Positions 1-13,835 of a DNA stretch of 64,000 nucleotides are shown here, in pieces. Position numbers and translations under genes: made by a program. The stretch lies in contig QUOL01000007.1 of assembly GCA_009761415.1 (NCBI GenBank), positions 744,001 through 808,000 on the forward strand. The letters run 5' to 3'. The notes below the pieces were generated by a model. It made no database searches, was not told the DNA's origin, and saw nothing but the letters and a program-made list of their open reading frames with translations. Position 1 is the stretch's first letter, and every line of letters begins with the position of its first letter. The stretch is from Sarcomyxa edulis. Taxonomy: Eukaryota; Basidiomycota; Agaricomycetes; Agaricales; Mycenaceae.

Positions 1-1614
<1,614 letters not shown>

Positions 1615-2220
1615 TGTAACACCTGATCAGATTTCCCTGAATGTACTCTTTTTTGGAAAACTCGTAGTTTCCAAAGATCTGCATATGAGCGAATAGTTCC
1701 CCCTCAAAAAGGTTCGGCTCATCCCACCGAAATTCTGTTTTCTCCGGAATTCGGGTCTTGCTACCCTGCTTGCGTATATCTCTCGCGAAACGGGGTTTCT
1801 GTTCCAAGATATGGAGCACTTACGCGTGCACGATATCGATTACGGAGAAAGTTGCGACTCTATCAAGTCTGTTTAGCCTTTACGGCTTTCTTAGGTTGGT
1901 ACCTCTCTTTCACCTTCTGATTGCTTCTCTCGCCCAGCCTAGTGTACTCAATTTCAGTCTATCCATGTTGATAGGCGCGGCAGAGAATGTCGAGTGGTAC
2001 ACGGACTGCATAACTTGAAGTGGATTGTAATGCGAGAGAGATCAAAACAACAGAGCAGAAATGCAAAACAGGGTAAGGGTGTGAGTATGTCGATGTTACA
2101 GCAAGAAGCCGGTCGAAAGAAGAAAAAGAATCCGGAAAGAAAAGAAAAGAAGAAGAAAAGCTGTGTTGTATGGAGATGCGTGTAGAACGGACAAGTAAAA
2201 GTGAATGGATCATATGCGTC
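1615..2220. other. Convergent 3' intergenic region
   Basis: About 600 bases lie between the stop of the esterase (+) and the stop of CKS1 (-). I see no credible gene. The notable content is a purine-only tract around 2117-2162 (GAAAGAAGAAAAAG-like), probably in the 3' untranslated region of one or both genes. Confidence 0.6.
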
Positions 2221-2669
2221 TCACTTCCTCCTGCCTTCTCTGACTCTTGGCTGTGGTGGGGGAACGAAGTTCTTTGGGCGGCGGAATAGAAGGACGTGTG
2301 GTTCAGGTGCTATCGAAGGAAGAATTAATAAGCGATATAGTCAGTCAAGACCACAGAATCACGCACCGTGAACTTCATAATGCTCCCATCCTAAACTTTG
2401 TGTAATCCCTATGCCTCGCCATTCCGGCTCCGCTAGAAGACGCAGAGTTCCCGAATCGTCTGGGCTGAAGAACTGCTTGGGAATCATCTTAAGGAGAGGT
2501 TTTGGGAGGATGACATGACGGTACTCGAATTCGTCGTCGGTGTAGCGGTCAGAGTAGTGGATTCTAATCGGCGAAAGGTTGATCAGTGGGTTGAACCAAG
2601 AAGCAATTCTCGACAAAAGTACTTTTCGATGTATTCTTCCAGTTTGCTATTCTTTGCGGGGGCTGCCAT
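2221..2669 (-). CDS. CKS1: Cyclin-dependent kinase regulatory subunit Cks1/Suc1
   Basis: Small adaptor that binds cyclin-dependent kinase and phospho-substrates to promote processive phosphorylation and cell-cycle progression. Three exons (2669-2623, 2563-2367, 2309-2221), joined over GT-AG introns of 59 and 57 nt, give an exact 110-residue frame. Family hallmarks are plain: IHYSDRY, the FEYRHV anion-pocket region, the HYEVH stretch and the HVLLFRRP end. The C-terminus is a short basic, proline-rich tail ([13 protein letters not shown]). The length fits the family; fungal forms are often slightly longer than human CKS. The start is the only ATG that gives the usual short N-terminus before the conserved core. 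It is divergent from HFM1, with 192 nt between start codons. Confidence 0.95.
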
Positions 2670-2861
2670 GGGCTCAAGCTTGGAAACAGATTGAGGATAA
2701 GTAGACTGATAAACGTTTCGGATGAAAGGCGGTGTGACGGAATAATGCGCGTGCTGTCACACGATCACCTACAGTCGCGTGACCCGACTCATCGAGCAAA
2801 ACATCGAGCAAACGTCGACGACTCCGGTTCCGTCTCAACGCTGTCGACACGCAAGACCAGT
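2670..2861. promoter_or_regulatory. Shared divergent promoter of CKS1 and HFM1
   Basis: 192 nt separate the two start codons, so both genes must start transcription from this interval, or from within the first exon of HFM1 if that gene begins further upstream (an open frame runs back to 2691). The interval contains TGTCACACGATC and CAGTCGCGTG stretches. I see no clear TATA box. Confidence 0.5.
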
Positions 2862-5800
2862 ATGGCTAACTCTCACTGGCATGGTGACTATAACATGTAC
2901 CCTGCGACAATGCAAATGGATCCCGGCGTCGAGGAATACGACTTCGAGGATCACGGATTCCCCGGACAACAAGCCTACTCTTCCAATCCTGACTATGAAG
3001 ACTACGATGACATAGGCATGCACTACATTGACGTTCTGTGTGTCCTCTTACTTACACAATGATATGCACTAGAATCCTCGCCTTGTCCTCCAGAAAGGAG
3101 AAATACGCAGCCCAGCTCATTCACAGTTCATCATCGTTACCAGCAGCAACGACAGCAGCAGCAGCCAGTATATGACTACGAAGACTACGATGGTATTGAA
3201 CAATATGATAACGAGCAAAACCAAATTGTGACTCACTCCCAACGGGAAGACATGGCCATGGAAGAACCTCCTCGTGGTTGGGGGTCTCGTAACATAGCGC
3301 AACCTCAGAATGATACCTTTGGTAGATTGTCGCTGATGCTTTCGGATTCTATTTATTGATCATTGATCTATTGTTTTGACTTCAGGAATGCGTCGTCACC
3401 CATCAAAGGAGGCATTTTTATCTCAGCCGCAAGATCAGGGCCGCCCAAGGCAGTCTATCCATCCCGGCAACGACAACTACCCTACGCAGCCTCACCGAAC
3501 ATTTCAACACGATGTCAACAAACACCAAACGGTTCTGTCTTACCCTTCTGTTGATTCGCAGGAGGTTCAGCCTCCTGCAGAATATTCTCGTGGATCCAAC
3601 CCACGTAACGCGCATGGGATTCGCCTTCGTCCCGTATCCGAGCTCCGTCAGTCGTTTCTCTATCATTGTTGCAGAGATAGTCATTAAGCATACATTTCAT
3701 TCCTCTTTCAGCTGACATATATCGTAGCATATTTAAATTCGGTGTCTTCAACGCCGTCCAGTCTAGCAGCTTCGATACTGTGAGCACAAAACTCCATTTT
3801 CCGTTCTCCATTATTCCGTCTCGATGTTCTGACTCGTATATGCATGCAACACGCGCATATATCCACTTGCTAAATTTCTTACCATCATCTTTTAGATCTT
3901 GCATTCAGATGAAAACGCTGTTATCAGTGGTGTGTACTTCGTCACGCTGGTCTTCCTACCTATGGGCAAGCTCAATATAAACCAACAGCTCCCACTGGAA
4001 GCGGGAAGACCGTCCTTTTTGAGCTAGCTATCATCCGGATGCTCACAGGAGCGCAGGGCGACAGACCCAAAGCTATCTATCTAGCGCCTACCAAGGTGCT
4101 GCATATGTGCTTCGATTATCGATGATTAGAGCGTTGACAATTCCTTATCCGTACATAGGCGTTATGCTCGGAGCGCCATCGAGATTGGACCGCTAAATTC
4201 GATGCTATGGGTGTCAAATGTTTGTGCTCATACACTCTTCCAGATCACGTCAGACTTATTTCCTCGTCCTCAGGTTGCGAATTGACAGGAGACACGGTAA
4301 CATTTGGCAAAGGTGTATGGGGAGATGCAAAGAACGCTTCTATAATGTGCGTGTCTGCCTCTGTTCAGTTTGATCATTGATTCAAGATTTGCTTTCATGT
4401 AGCATCACGACGGTATGTACTGTATACATGCGTTGATGAAGGTCTTTTAGGCGGTCCCTGACTATTCACAAAGGGCGAAAAATGGGATAGTCTTACTAGG
4501 AACTGGCACGACCACAGTGAAATACTGTCTTCCATCAAACTTTTTCTCGTAGATGAGGCATGTAAATTTTATTATTCTGCCCCACTGGAGTGGCGCATTG
4601 ACTTTCCCACTTTACAAAGGTCCATATCCTCAACGAGTCCCGAGGTAGTACCGTTGAGGTTATAGTATCACGCATGAAAACCCGTGGATCTGCCGTCCGC
4701 TTCGTCCTGGTCTCAGCAACTGTCCCAAACATCGAAGATATCGCTACTTGGATTGGAAGCATTCATGGAGGGGCTGCGAAGATTTTCGAGGTATATGCAC
4801 ACCCCTTCTACTCTTCCATTGGTGTGGCTCACACTCGATGACCTAGTTCGGAGAAGAATTTAGACCGTGCAAACTGACGCGTTATGTTCATGGGATCCCT
4901 CGATCTAGAGGTGTCAATGAATTTGCATTCTCGCGAGTGAGTCGTTCATCCCATCTCTGAAGTGATCCAAGGACTAATGGAGCGATACAGACCCTTGATT
5001 TTCATCTATTTCCCGTGTTACAGGAACATTCGACTGGGAAGCCAATCATGGTTTTCAGCTCTACGCGGAAAGTGGGTCATCTTTGTTAAGTTTCTATTGT
5101 CTCCAGACTAGATTCATTTTCTTAACATAGGGAGTTTTTCAGACTGCCATGAAGTTACTGGCGGACTATACTGAAGCTGCAGAAAAGAGACAGAAATTAC
5201 CGTGGGCGAAACCAACGAGGTAGGCTCATTTCCTTTCTTCGCCCATTTTGATAGCTAGTAGCTATTGATATATGCTTATAACAGAATCGACCACGTCTTC
5301 CAGGACAAACGCCTTGCAGGTTGTTTTTGCACTTGATGGACGCTTCTCTTGCTCATCCCTGTGACCTTCTAGACCTTGCGGCCGCGGGAATCGGTGTGCA
5401 TCATGCTGGGATCGCATTTGACGACAGAAGAATTATAGAAGATCTGTACCTCAAGAAAATATTGAAAGTTGTAGTTTCTACGTCGGTTCGTTTTCACTCT
5501 GACCTAGCAAGAATGGTTTGCGGGCTCTAACCCTTCAACAGACGTTAGCTGTTGGTGTCAATCTACGTATGTTTCTCGTTTTACGAAAGGGTCGATTGTG
5601 GTTTTTTGACTTGATCTTATCTAGCTGCGCATACCGTTGTGATCAAGGGCGTCTGGACTTTCCAGAACAATGTCAGCGTAGAATATTCTGACCTCGATGT
5701 CATGCAAATGCTAGGCAGGTCAGTACGTTTTCCGTGTATTGTGGCTCTTGTGTTCACCATCTTTTTTTCCAGAGCGGTATGTTATCTGTTTCCTTACTTG

Positions 5801-8800
5801 ATAAGTCTTCTCATTGCAATCTTCGGTCGGCACCTAGGGTAGACCTCAGTTCGGTGAGTCCCAATTCCATCGTATATGCCTTGTAGCATCGATCGAAACA
5901 GACGACTTCAGACAAGGAAGGGATCGCCATAATTCTTTGCGAGGCCCAACTTGAAAACAAATACAAAGCTCTCGTCCAAGGAAAAACGATATTGGAAAGC
6001 TGTCTCCATGTTAATCTCTCTGAGCATTTGAATTCCGAAATTGGATTAGGCACGATCACCAACATCTCCTCTGCGAAGGAATGGTTAAGGAGTTCATTCT
6101 TGTTCCAGAGGATCAAGAAGAACCCTGATCATTATTCGCTCGGTAAAGATGCAGCGGAGACGTGGGAGCAACGGGTCGATGCGCTAGTGATGCAGAGTGT
6201 AGAGAAGCTGCAGAAAACAGAGCTAGTGGAATACGCTAATGATGGAGACAATTCAGGCCAACTGGAATCGACAGAGTACGGGGATATTATGAGCAAGGTG
6301 CAGTGAATCTCAATCCGTCTACCGATGCTTTCTCTCAGTATCAAAGTTCGTAGTTGTACATTCGCCAGTCAACGGTTTGTCCGGAGTCCCTATCTTTGAA
6401 GTCGTGTTCTGATTAATCGTCCTTCTAGATGAGCTTGATACTGGCTTTGCCAGAACGGGCTACTTTACGAGAGATCGTACGTCCTTTAACGCTTCTATTT
6501 GGAGGCACTTATCCTAAACAAGTCCCCAATAGCTCGAGGCAATTGCTGCTGCAGAAGAGCAAGTCCTATTTTCTGCTAACATTCCGTAACCCACACTCAA
6601 CCTTTTGCAAAGACTTGGAGAGCCAAAGCTGAGGGCTTCAGAAAAGACGGTAAATCGCACGTTTATCCTCACAAATGTTACCGCTTCTGACGGCTTTTTG
6701 AAGGCTTTGAAGAATCTCAGAAGAGACAACGATATCCGCTTCGAGATGAAAAAGGTCGAGAACACCGCAGACAAGGTTTTCCTGTTAATCCAGGTATACG
6801 CCGGCATGACATTATAGCTCTTCATACCCTGTTGATGTTTGTCTTGCTAGGCTGTTTTAGGCGGAATTTCTCTGAATAACTCCGAATATAAGAGTAATGA
6901 CAGCCAGCCTCAATTTGAAGCCTTTTCCATCTTCAAACACGTTTCTCGGATTGCTAGAGGTACGCATTGCATCTATACGGATATCTCTAATTTACTGATG
7001 TACCTTCTAGCTGTCGTAGAGGTCGCCATCGCCAAAAAGTGGGGTAGCCAGCTCAAGCATGGACTGGAACTGTGCGTGCTGCAACCATTTAATCGTTTCT
7101 TTTTGTTACTGACTGTGATACTCGAAGGGTTCGATGCTTGACTGCAAAGGCTTGGGAAGACCGTCCAGGTAATTTTAGCATATCATCAACGCTTATGTGG
7201 AATCTTATTCGCGGAAAATTCGCAGTCGTTTTACGGCAGATTGAACAAATTGGAGAGAAATCGTACGTCGAGAGCTGTGATCTGCGAAACCTGACCTTAA
7301 TCTATTCATTATATAGCCTCAAGGTCACATCTCTCCGTGCAGATTGACAAACGCTGATGCATTTCGAGATACAGGTTCTTGCGGAGCACGGTATCAGCTC
7401 TTTAGAGAAACTTCGGAAGCAGGACTCTACAAGAATCGAGATGGTACGTATCGCTGTTGATCATCTTTCTGGATTTAACTTGTAGCCCCTTCAGCTTCTC
7501 AACCGACGTAGTCCCTTTGGCTTGGAGCTGCTAGCCTCGGTATCCGAGCTTCCGCAGTATTTCTTAAGAACCACAGAAGTTGAGGTCACATCCAGCGGCG
7601 GTCAGAAGCCTGTCGAAATTGATCTCATGATTGAATGTGGATTGCTGGTAGAGCCGTCCAGCGGCTCAGGCTTCAAGGCGAAGAAGAACAAAGGGCGATC
7701 CTCCAACATGACTATAGTTCTGACTCTGACCTCCGACATGGATTTCATCGACTTTCGTCGCATCCCGTGAGTCTACCTTACTTTCTCCGCCGCTTCTTTC
7801 TGACAGGAGTTGTAGAACTAAAGCTTTGACACAACCCAAGACTTTTGAGGTCAACTTTGCTCTAACGAAACCTAGCCAATCCGTTATTGTTTGCATCACA
7901 TCTGTGCCAGAAAATTTCTCCATCTCCCATTGAGGTCACCATACTGAACATCATTGGCAGGAAACTATTGCAGGAATCACTGTTCTGCACACGTATAAAC
8001 CAAAAATCTCTTCGAAGGAGTATCCAACAATGGATACACGCCCAATCAATTCCACAGTAAGTTGCTGCATGAATAGCGGCTTATCGGTCCTTCACGATTT
8101 GTTGTTTACTACAGGAAATGGACATCATGGGCCTTGAAGACAACCCCGAGTTCTGGGATATGGACGACGTTGACGAACACGGCAATGAGATCATCGTATA
8201 CAAAGACTTGACCAAGCCCAAGGGTTTGGACGTCTCTCGAGTTCCAAAATTATTGCAGATACTAATACGCATGAACAGCAAAGAGCGCGGGAGCTATCGA
8301 AGGACTCTCTCGTCGGCAAACTAATACTTCAACATCTAAAGTCCTGCAAGATCTAGATCGTCCTCCTGTGGAGCCCAAGAAACGCCCTGATGGAAGATAT
8401 GAGTTCGCCTTTACGATTTGTATGCTGAAATCTCCCGTGATGATGAACCTGTTTTCTTTTCTCCAGTTGTAATCACGCATGCAAGGATAAGACTAGTTGC
8501 CGGCACCTCTGGTCAGTTGCATGGCTTCTCATATCGCCCAAACTCTCTAAACGTCCTATCTACAGCTGTCGGGAAGGACTGGACCAACCTCCTCTCCAAT
8601 CGAAGAAGCGACCTGAATTAAATCCTGACACTGCCAAATCGAACTTGCCCTCAAAGCCTAAGGATAAGGCGAAGCAAAAGACTAGCGCCGCTCGTTCCGA
8701 TCATACACTCGAAGATTTGGACACTATACACAAACGCACAAACGTCACGAATAGCTTGAAACTTCCCGAGGGTCGACGACTGAAGCTTGAGCCCGTCCCC

Positions 8801-9724
8801 TCGGCCAAGACTAGGAGCAGACCAAGACCCAATTTCGACATCGAATTCGCAGATCTCAAGGACGACAAACCTCCGACCTATAGCTACGACTGGAAGGACC
8901 TCGATGAAAATGCCGACGATCTCCCAGAGGCCCACGAAATCTTGAACTCTCAGTATCTCTCGAGAGAACCTTCGCTATCTCCGGAGACCAACTACTCGAA
9001 TTCTGAGCTCGACGCCCTCATCCGTGACGCCCCGTTGGAAATTACTACTCAGAAAGACAAGACACCTGAAAGGCTCAGGACTCAACCTTCTAGACCTTTG
9101 GTCGATACCCTAACTGCCTCACTGAAACGACCTCGAGATCATGACGTGCTACCTCCAGCGAAACATACTAGGTTCAAGAATCCCATGAAGGCTCGACAGC
9201 GCTCCTATTCCCCGATAGTCGATTCATCTCGCAACCAGGTCTGTTTCTTCGTACGCGTCTGTTCATTATTATGTGCTCAGTTTATCTCTCAGACGAGTCG
9301 TACTCAGAAGCCAATCGAGACGAGACGTGAACCGTTATTTCTTGCAGACTCACCTAGTGCCAACCACGACGAGGACAAGATGGACCGTTATCAAGCTGAC
9401 TTATTGGACTCTCCGGATATCGAGATAGACGATAAGATCTACGAACCGCCAGGACAACCAGACGATGAAGGTTTCTCTCTCGATTTTCAATCATTCGATA
9501 TTCGCCCTGCTACTCCTGACTTGACGACATCGGGTCTCACCTCCAGCGAGATATCCACAGACAACATCCCCTACCGTTCAACGTTCACGCCATGTTCATA
9601 CGACGGACAACCCACACTAGCCGACCAGAAAGTCGAAGAGGCTTCAACGGACTATGGAGATGATGAATTCGCTGAACTGGATGCCTACCTGAATAGTGAC
9701 GCTGTAGTGATCGTGTATGACTAA
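2862..9724 (+). CDS. HFM1: Meiotic ATP-dependent DNA helicase HFM1/MER3
   Basis: Ski2-like superfamily-2 3'-5' helicase needed for meiotic crossovers in known orthologues. Reading through many 50-70 nt introns gives, in order: an acidic Tyr/Asp-rich N-terminus with a Gln-rich patch (about 3140-3165), motif I APTGSGKT (about 3990-4015), APTKAL (about 4085-4150), ELTGDT (about 4275), the DEVH Walker B split by an intron at 4558-4619, VLVSATVPN (about 4710), VFSSTRKG (about 5050-5130), GIGVHHAG (about 5390), LAVGVNLPAHTVVIKG (about 5550-5650) and the QMLGRAGRPQFD box. A winged-helix and Sec63 domain follow at about 6300-7800. A long, charged C-terminal tail of low complexity runs from about 8100 to 9724. 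The HFM1 call rests on the helicase-Sec63 order and the NEF-SLNY-like region. The start at 2862 is the best ATG but is not certain. Roughly 1,700 residues by estimate. Confidence 0.9.
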
Positions 9725-9830
9725 AAGACCTTGCCTGTAGTATCGGTTTCGTTTCAGCCCAAGCAGAAGTCATCATTACAGAAGATCCTCCATACGATTG
9801 ATATGTGTATATAGTATAGTGTTATCCACG

Positions 9831-11356
9831 TCAATTCGACAAATCCTTACCCGTGTCTTCACTACCTGGAGGAGGATCAATAAACACTCGTAAAGCATTT
9901 CGAAATCTGTCGTCCCAGGTGACTGGTTGAGAAGGTTTGACAATATCCCATCCTATCAGATCACCGCGCCATCTCTGCTCTTTTTTCATCCGCTCGTCGC
10001 GAAGTTCGACTTCTGTCGGCGGTGGATGCGCCGATTCCTCCTTCGTAGGCTCTCGAGTCCCGCGGGCAAGTGCACGAGCAATCTCCAATTTAGCAGGTAG
10101 TGCGTTGTAGTATTTCTTCCTCGCATCCTCGATATTCTCCGGAATTTTGGATAGTGATTTTCCATAGTACGACTCGGCTTTCTTGTCAAAGTCCAAGTCT
10201 GAGAGTTCGCGGTTCGTTGTGGGAGTGGTGATGTCGGCAAAGAGAGGTTCTGGGGAATCGGGTGGTGCGTTGAAGGGACGGGTGTGCCCCATCACCAGAC
10301 GGTAACCTGCTTCTGCGCCAGAACGGACTTTATGCCGTTGGTTGAAGAAGTCCCAGATCATCAATGGAATTTGTTTTAATCCGATATAGTTGGTGAAGTT
10401 CACAAAAAGAATCGGAGGCACTGGTGGGATAGTAGAAGGGGGTTTGTTCGCGGAGTCAGGGATGGAAGCAGAGGTAGAAGAGGGTGGCGGTGGTGATGGG
10501 GGACGGATCTGAAGGGGAGAAAATACGGGAGAGTTTTGTGACGAGGGCAAGCGCGAAGATATGTCTTGCAATGAAGCGTCGATGATCGGCTCTTCAGGTT
10601 CGTCGAAAGCACCATCTGACGCCAGCTCTAAAGCCAGCTGCTCCTCCTTGTCAACCTTCTCCAGACCGTCTGTCCAGCCTTTCTTGAGACCAAACATGAA
10701 TTCCTTGAATGAAGGGCGTCCTACCAGCACAATACCTCCCTCTAATTCGATTTTCCGCGTTTCCTCAAGGGACTTGTGTGACGGAAGAGCCACAATCATT
10801 GCTGGCAAGGTATCCAAGCCCAGGTCCAGCCGACGTCGTGCTTGAATTTCTGAGGCTATTCTATTCGCGATGTCTCCGTGTCTTCTCGCTTTCACAAGCT
10901 CAAAGTCTACCGCTGCAGCCACGAGAATAGGCTGTAAAGAACAGATTAGCATCATCTGAAAATGAGGTTATTTGCAGTATACACGGGACAGACCTTGACA
11001 TACTTCCGAAAATACTTGAGACTCTGCTCAAACTCTTCATCTCCAGGCCATTTCGCACCGTACACGGTGACTTTTCGAGCCTTGTCGGTGACAGCCAGCG
11101 GTTCCTCCGCTAGATGTTTCACTTTGTCCACATAGTTCTTCCGAATCTGTTTACACTGATACCGGTCGTAGATGAACAAACCAGCAACGGAGGACGTGAC
11201 GGAAATAAAAATCAGCCAATTTCGAGAAGGAAGTGTAGGTCGTTTGTTAAGCCATGAAGATGGTATTCCTGTGTATTCCAGAGCAGTTTTTATGCCTGAT
11301 TTTTGGGCAATGGGAGGCGGAATCGAAGAGGTGCCTTCGCCATTTGGCGAGCTCAT
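9831..11356 (-). CDS. TIM54: Mitochondrial inner-membrane translocase subunit Tim54
   Basis: Subunit of the TIM22 complex, which inserts carrier proteins into the inner mitochondrial membrane. Two exons are joined over one 62-nt intron (10932-10993), with KYVK running into PILVAAAVDFE. The N-terminus carries ALEYTGIPSSWL and RPTLPSRNWLIF, then a single membrane segment (FISVTSSVAGLFIYDRY) and the QIRKNYVDKVKHLAEEPL stretch typical of Tim54. The central region holds a Pro/Ser-rich disordered insert. The ATG at 11356 is chosen over upstream in-frame codons because it gives the usual short matrix-side N-terminus (SSPNGEG...). It is convergent with HFM1 (105 nt between stops) and starts only 167 nt from the PRP45 stop on the same strand. 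Confidence 0.92.
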
Positions 11357-11523
11357 TCCGGTGAGGTGGAAGAGAAGAATTTGTTCTAGCCGACAGCCGA
11401 CGCGTTTATTGCACGTACGATCGACATCCCAGAATTTCAAAAATGGAGTGTATATAATAGCAACACAAAACAGACAAGTATACAGATAGAATCATAGCTA
11501 GAATGCATGGGAGAAACAGAAAA

Positions 11524-13519
11524 TCACTCTCGTTCCGTGGCCTTTTCCAGCTGCTGCCGTTTCCGTGAGCCACCGCTAGAAAATATCGAAAGTCAGTTCA
11601 GGCAATCAGCAAATGAAAGAGTAAAGCTGAACTCACGCTCCAGTATCCAAGCCTCTCTTCTTTCCTGTCTTGGCCTCGTCCAAGAACTGGTCCAGCCCAA
11701 AGACATCCCCGTTGTCCTTCTCGAACTGCACAGGCCCTTCCCTTACCTCCTGGTCATTCGCACCCTCGAAACCAACCCTCGCCTGACCCAGTCCGAATCG
11801 ATCATTATCCAGAGCTTTCCCGATACCTTCATCAGTCCCACCTCCAAACGATTCTTCGTTCCCTTCAGGAATATTACCCCGAGCTTTGTATATCGCAGCA
11901 GCAGCCGTAGAGCCATGGAACAGTGGTCGATCATAGAGGTTATACGAATCTTCATCGGCAAAGTTCCCAGACAATGATTCTTGATTGAACAATCTCGAAT
12001 CCAGCATCGATTCCTTCGATAGCGTCGGCTTAGCAAGCCCCAATGCGACCTTTTCTGAGATATCCCGATTCTGCTGTCGTGCCATCTGTTTCGCTCGTTG
12101 TTCCGCACCCATATTGCTCATCCTCATCTCACGTTCACGTTCCCTCCTCTTCTGTTGTCTCATATCATCACGAATCTTACGAGCATCTTCGTCCTCCTCG
12201 CTACCTTCAGATTCCGACCCGCTGCCACTATCGCTACCATATTCCGCTAGTGTCGATTTCATGGCTGCCTTGCCCTCAGCAGTGGGTTTGGGCGCAATCC
12301 CACCGCGTTCTTCACGAGCACGCTGTGCAAGCATACGAAGGTTCTCCTCTTTGGAGGCTTTCTCCTTCTGGGCCAATTTCTGCTGCATGAGCGATCGTTG
12401 CCGTACTTCCTCCCGAGCGTGTCTGTCAGCGACAAAGAGAGCTTCCGAAAATTTAGCAAAGTTATCATTGATGTGGACCTGTAAACGCCCACGAGAATTA
12501 GCCTGCGTTGAGATAAAAATAGTGAGAACTCACGTCTTGTAGACCACGGCCATCCGCTGCCAAACGTTTATCGAGAGGAATAGTGAAACCCTTGTTATTC
12601 TTCCAATTCGAGATGCAAGGTGGGATCATCCATTCCTTCTGTTCGGCCGCAGTTGCCTTCCTCGGTGGACTCCGCAGAACAGGTGGTGGAGGACTCGGAG
12701 GACCACGAGGGATTTTCTTGTGTTTGAAACGAGGTGGTTCTAGAGGATCCTCCACAACCTCTGACATCTTGATTATTCTCTGTTTCAATCCCGCTGAACC
12801 GTTCTGCTGCCCCGGGGTATATCGAATGAAAGATGTTTTGCCTTGACCGTCTGGTATGTTCTTTGGCTGAGCGGCCTTGATTTTACCGTTGACGAGTTTT
12901 TCGAGGGCTGCGCGGGTTTTGTCGGCTGTTGCTTGGACGTCGTCTTCGGAGGGGCGGTCCATGGTACGGTCAGAGTCGGTGAGGTCTTTACGGTGGAAAA
13001 GGGGTACGAGGTCTTTGAATTGGGATTGAACGATCTTGTCGGGTCGCTGGCCTTGTTGAGCAATGGCATCGTAGCGGACGTTGCCTTCGCTATCGACTAC
13101 GAGTGCTAGGGTATTACCGGATGAAGCCTGGGTGTGTTCTCAGAATATGAACGAAGCGGCGTGAGTGAGCACACACCTTTTTCTTGCCCATCTCGAGTGG
13201 GTATTGAGCGACATGACATTCGGGGTAAGAACCACCATCGCCTGCAGTCGTTGTCAAATTATGATCTCAAGCTACTTGAACATCGAACGCACCAAAATCA
13301 TCAGGTGTACTTGGCTTCCAACCCTTTCTTTGGCCGTATGGTGGTACTACATGTCGAGCAATTAATGATTGAGATGGTGTTGGTTGGTGGACGGCATCGT
13401 CCTCGTCATCTGAGACTACTGGTGCGTATGTAGGTTTGGGAAGAAGGCTGTTGGATATATGAGTGAAAAAGACATGCATTCTCTGAACAGAAAACATACG
13501 CAGCAAGGGCAGTAGCCAT
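11524..13519 (-). CDS. PRP45: Spliceosomal SNW-domain protein Prp45/SNW1 (SKIP)
   Basis: SNW/SKIP-family splicing factor, a component of the activated spliceosome and, in animals, a transcription co-regulator. The signature SNWKN is visible at about 12605 within IPPCISNWKNNKGFTIPLD, followed by a long Lys/Glu/Arg-rich helical region (LAQKEKASKEENLRMLAQRA). The N-terminus is MATALAA, spliced to LLPKPTYAP over a short intron near 13440-13500. Further introns lie near 13130-13230 and 12480-12540. The last intron (about 11575-11636) joins LDTGA to GGSRKRQQLEKATERE-stop, the expected SKIP C-terminus. The start codon is 317 nt from the start of the coiled-coil gene on the other strand. Confidence 0.94.
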
Positions 13520-13835
13520 GGTCGATGAGCAGAAGTCGTTGGTCGTCGTTCAAGACAGTGTCAAAGCAGTGCTCAAGAGGTTATCGTTGCTTGGTCAGTG
13601 GCGTTTCACTCACTCACGCCCCTAAGATCAACTTGAACGACAAACGTCCTCGCAACGCTTTCGACGTCGGAGCTGGCGAGCTGTATGATACACGGAGACA
13701 CTCACTTAGATACGCTGTAAGTATCGGGCGGGACCTGGTAAGTGGAACCAGTCACTTTTTCCGTGAACCGTGGCATCATCTCACGTTTTACGACTCGAAC
13801 TCTTCACGCGTTTGATTAGGCCTACATACTTCGCC
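13520..13835. promoter_or_regulatory. Divergent promoter of PRP45 and coiled-coil gene
   Basis: A 316-nt interval between oppositely oriented starts. A 96-codon open frame beginning at ATG 13525 crosses it but shows no recognisable protein features. I read the interval as promoter and 5' untranslated sequence. No distinct TATA element is apparent. Confidence 0.45.

Noticed and set aside
11985..12542. 185-codon open frame on the plus strand
   Set aside because: It lies antisense to PRP45 coding sequence; its Ser/Arg/Leu-rich composition is the complement of the charged helix below it.
13525..13815. 96-codon frame in the PRP45/coiled-coil promoter
   Set aside because: No recognisable motif, and it occupies the only space for two promoters.
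13770..13835. Extended N-terminus of the coiled-coil protein from GTG
   Set aside because: No ATG; the ATG at 13836 has a good context and nuclear fungal genes rarely start at GTG.
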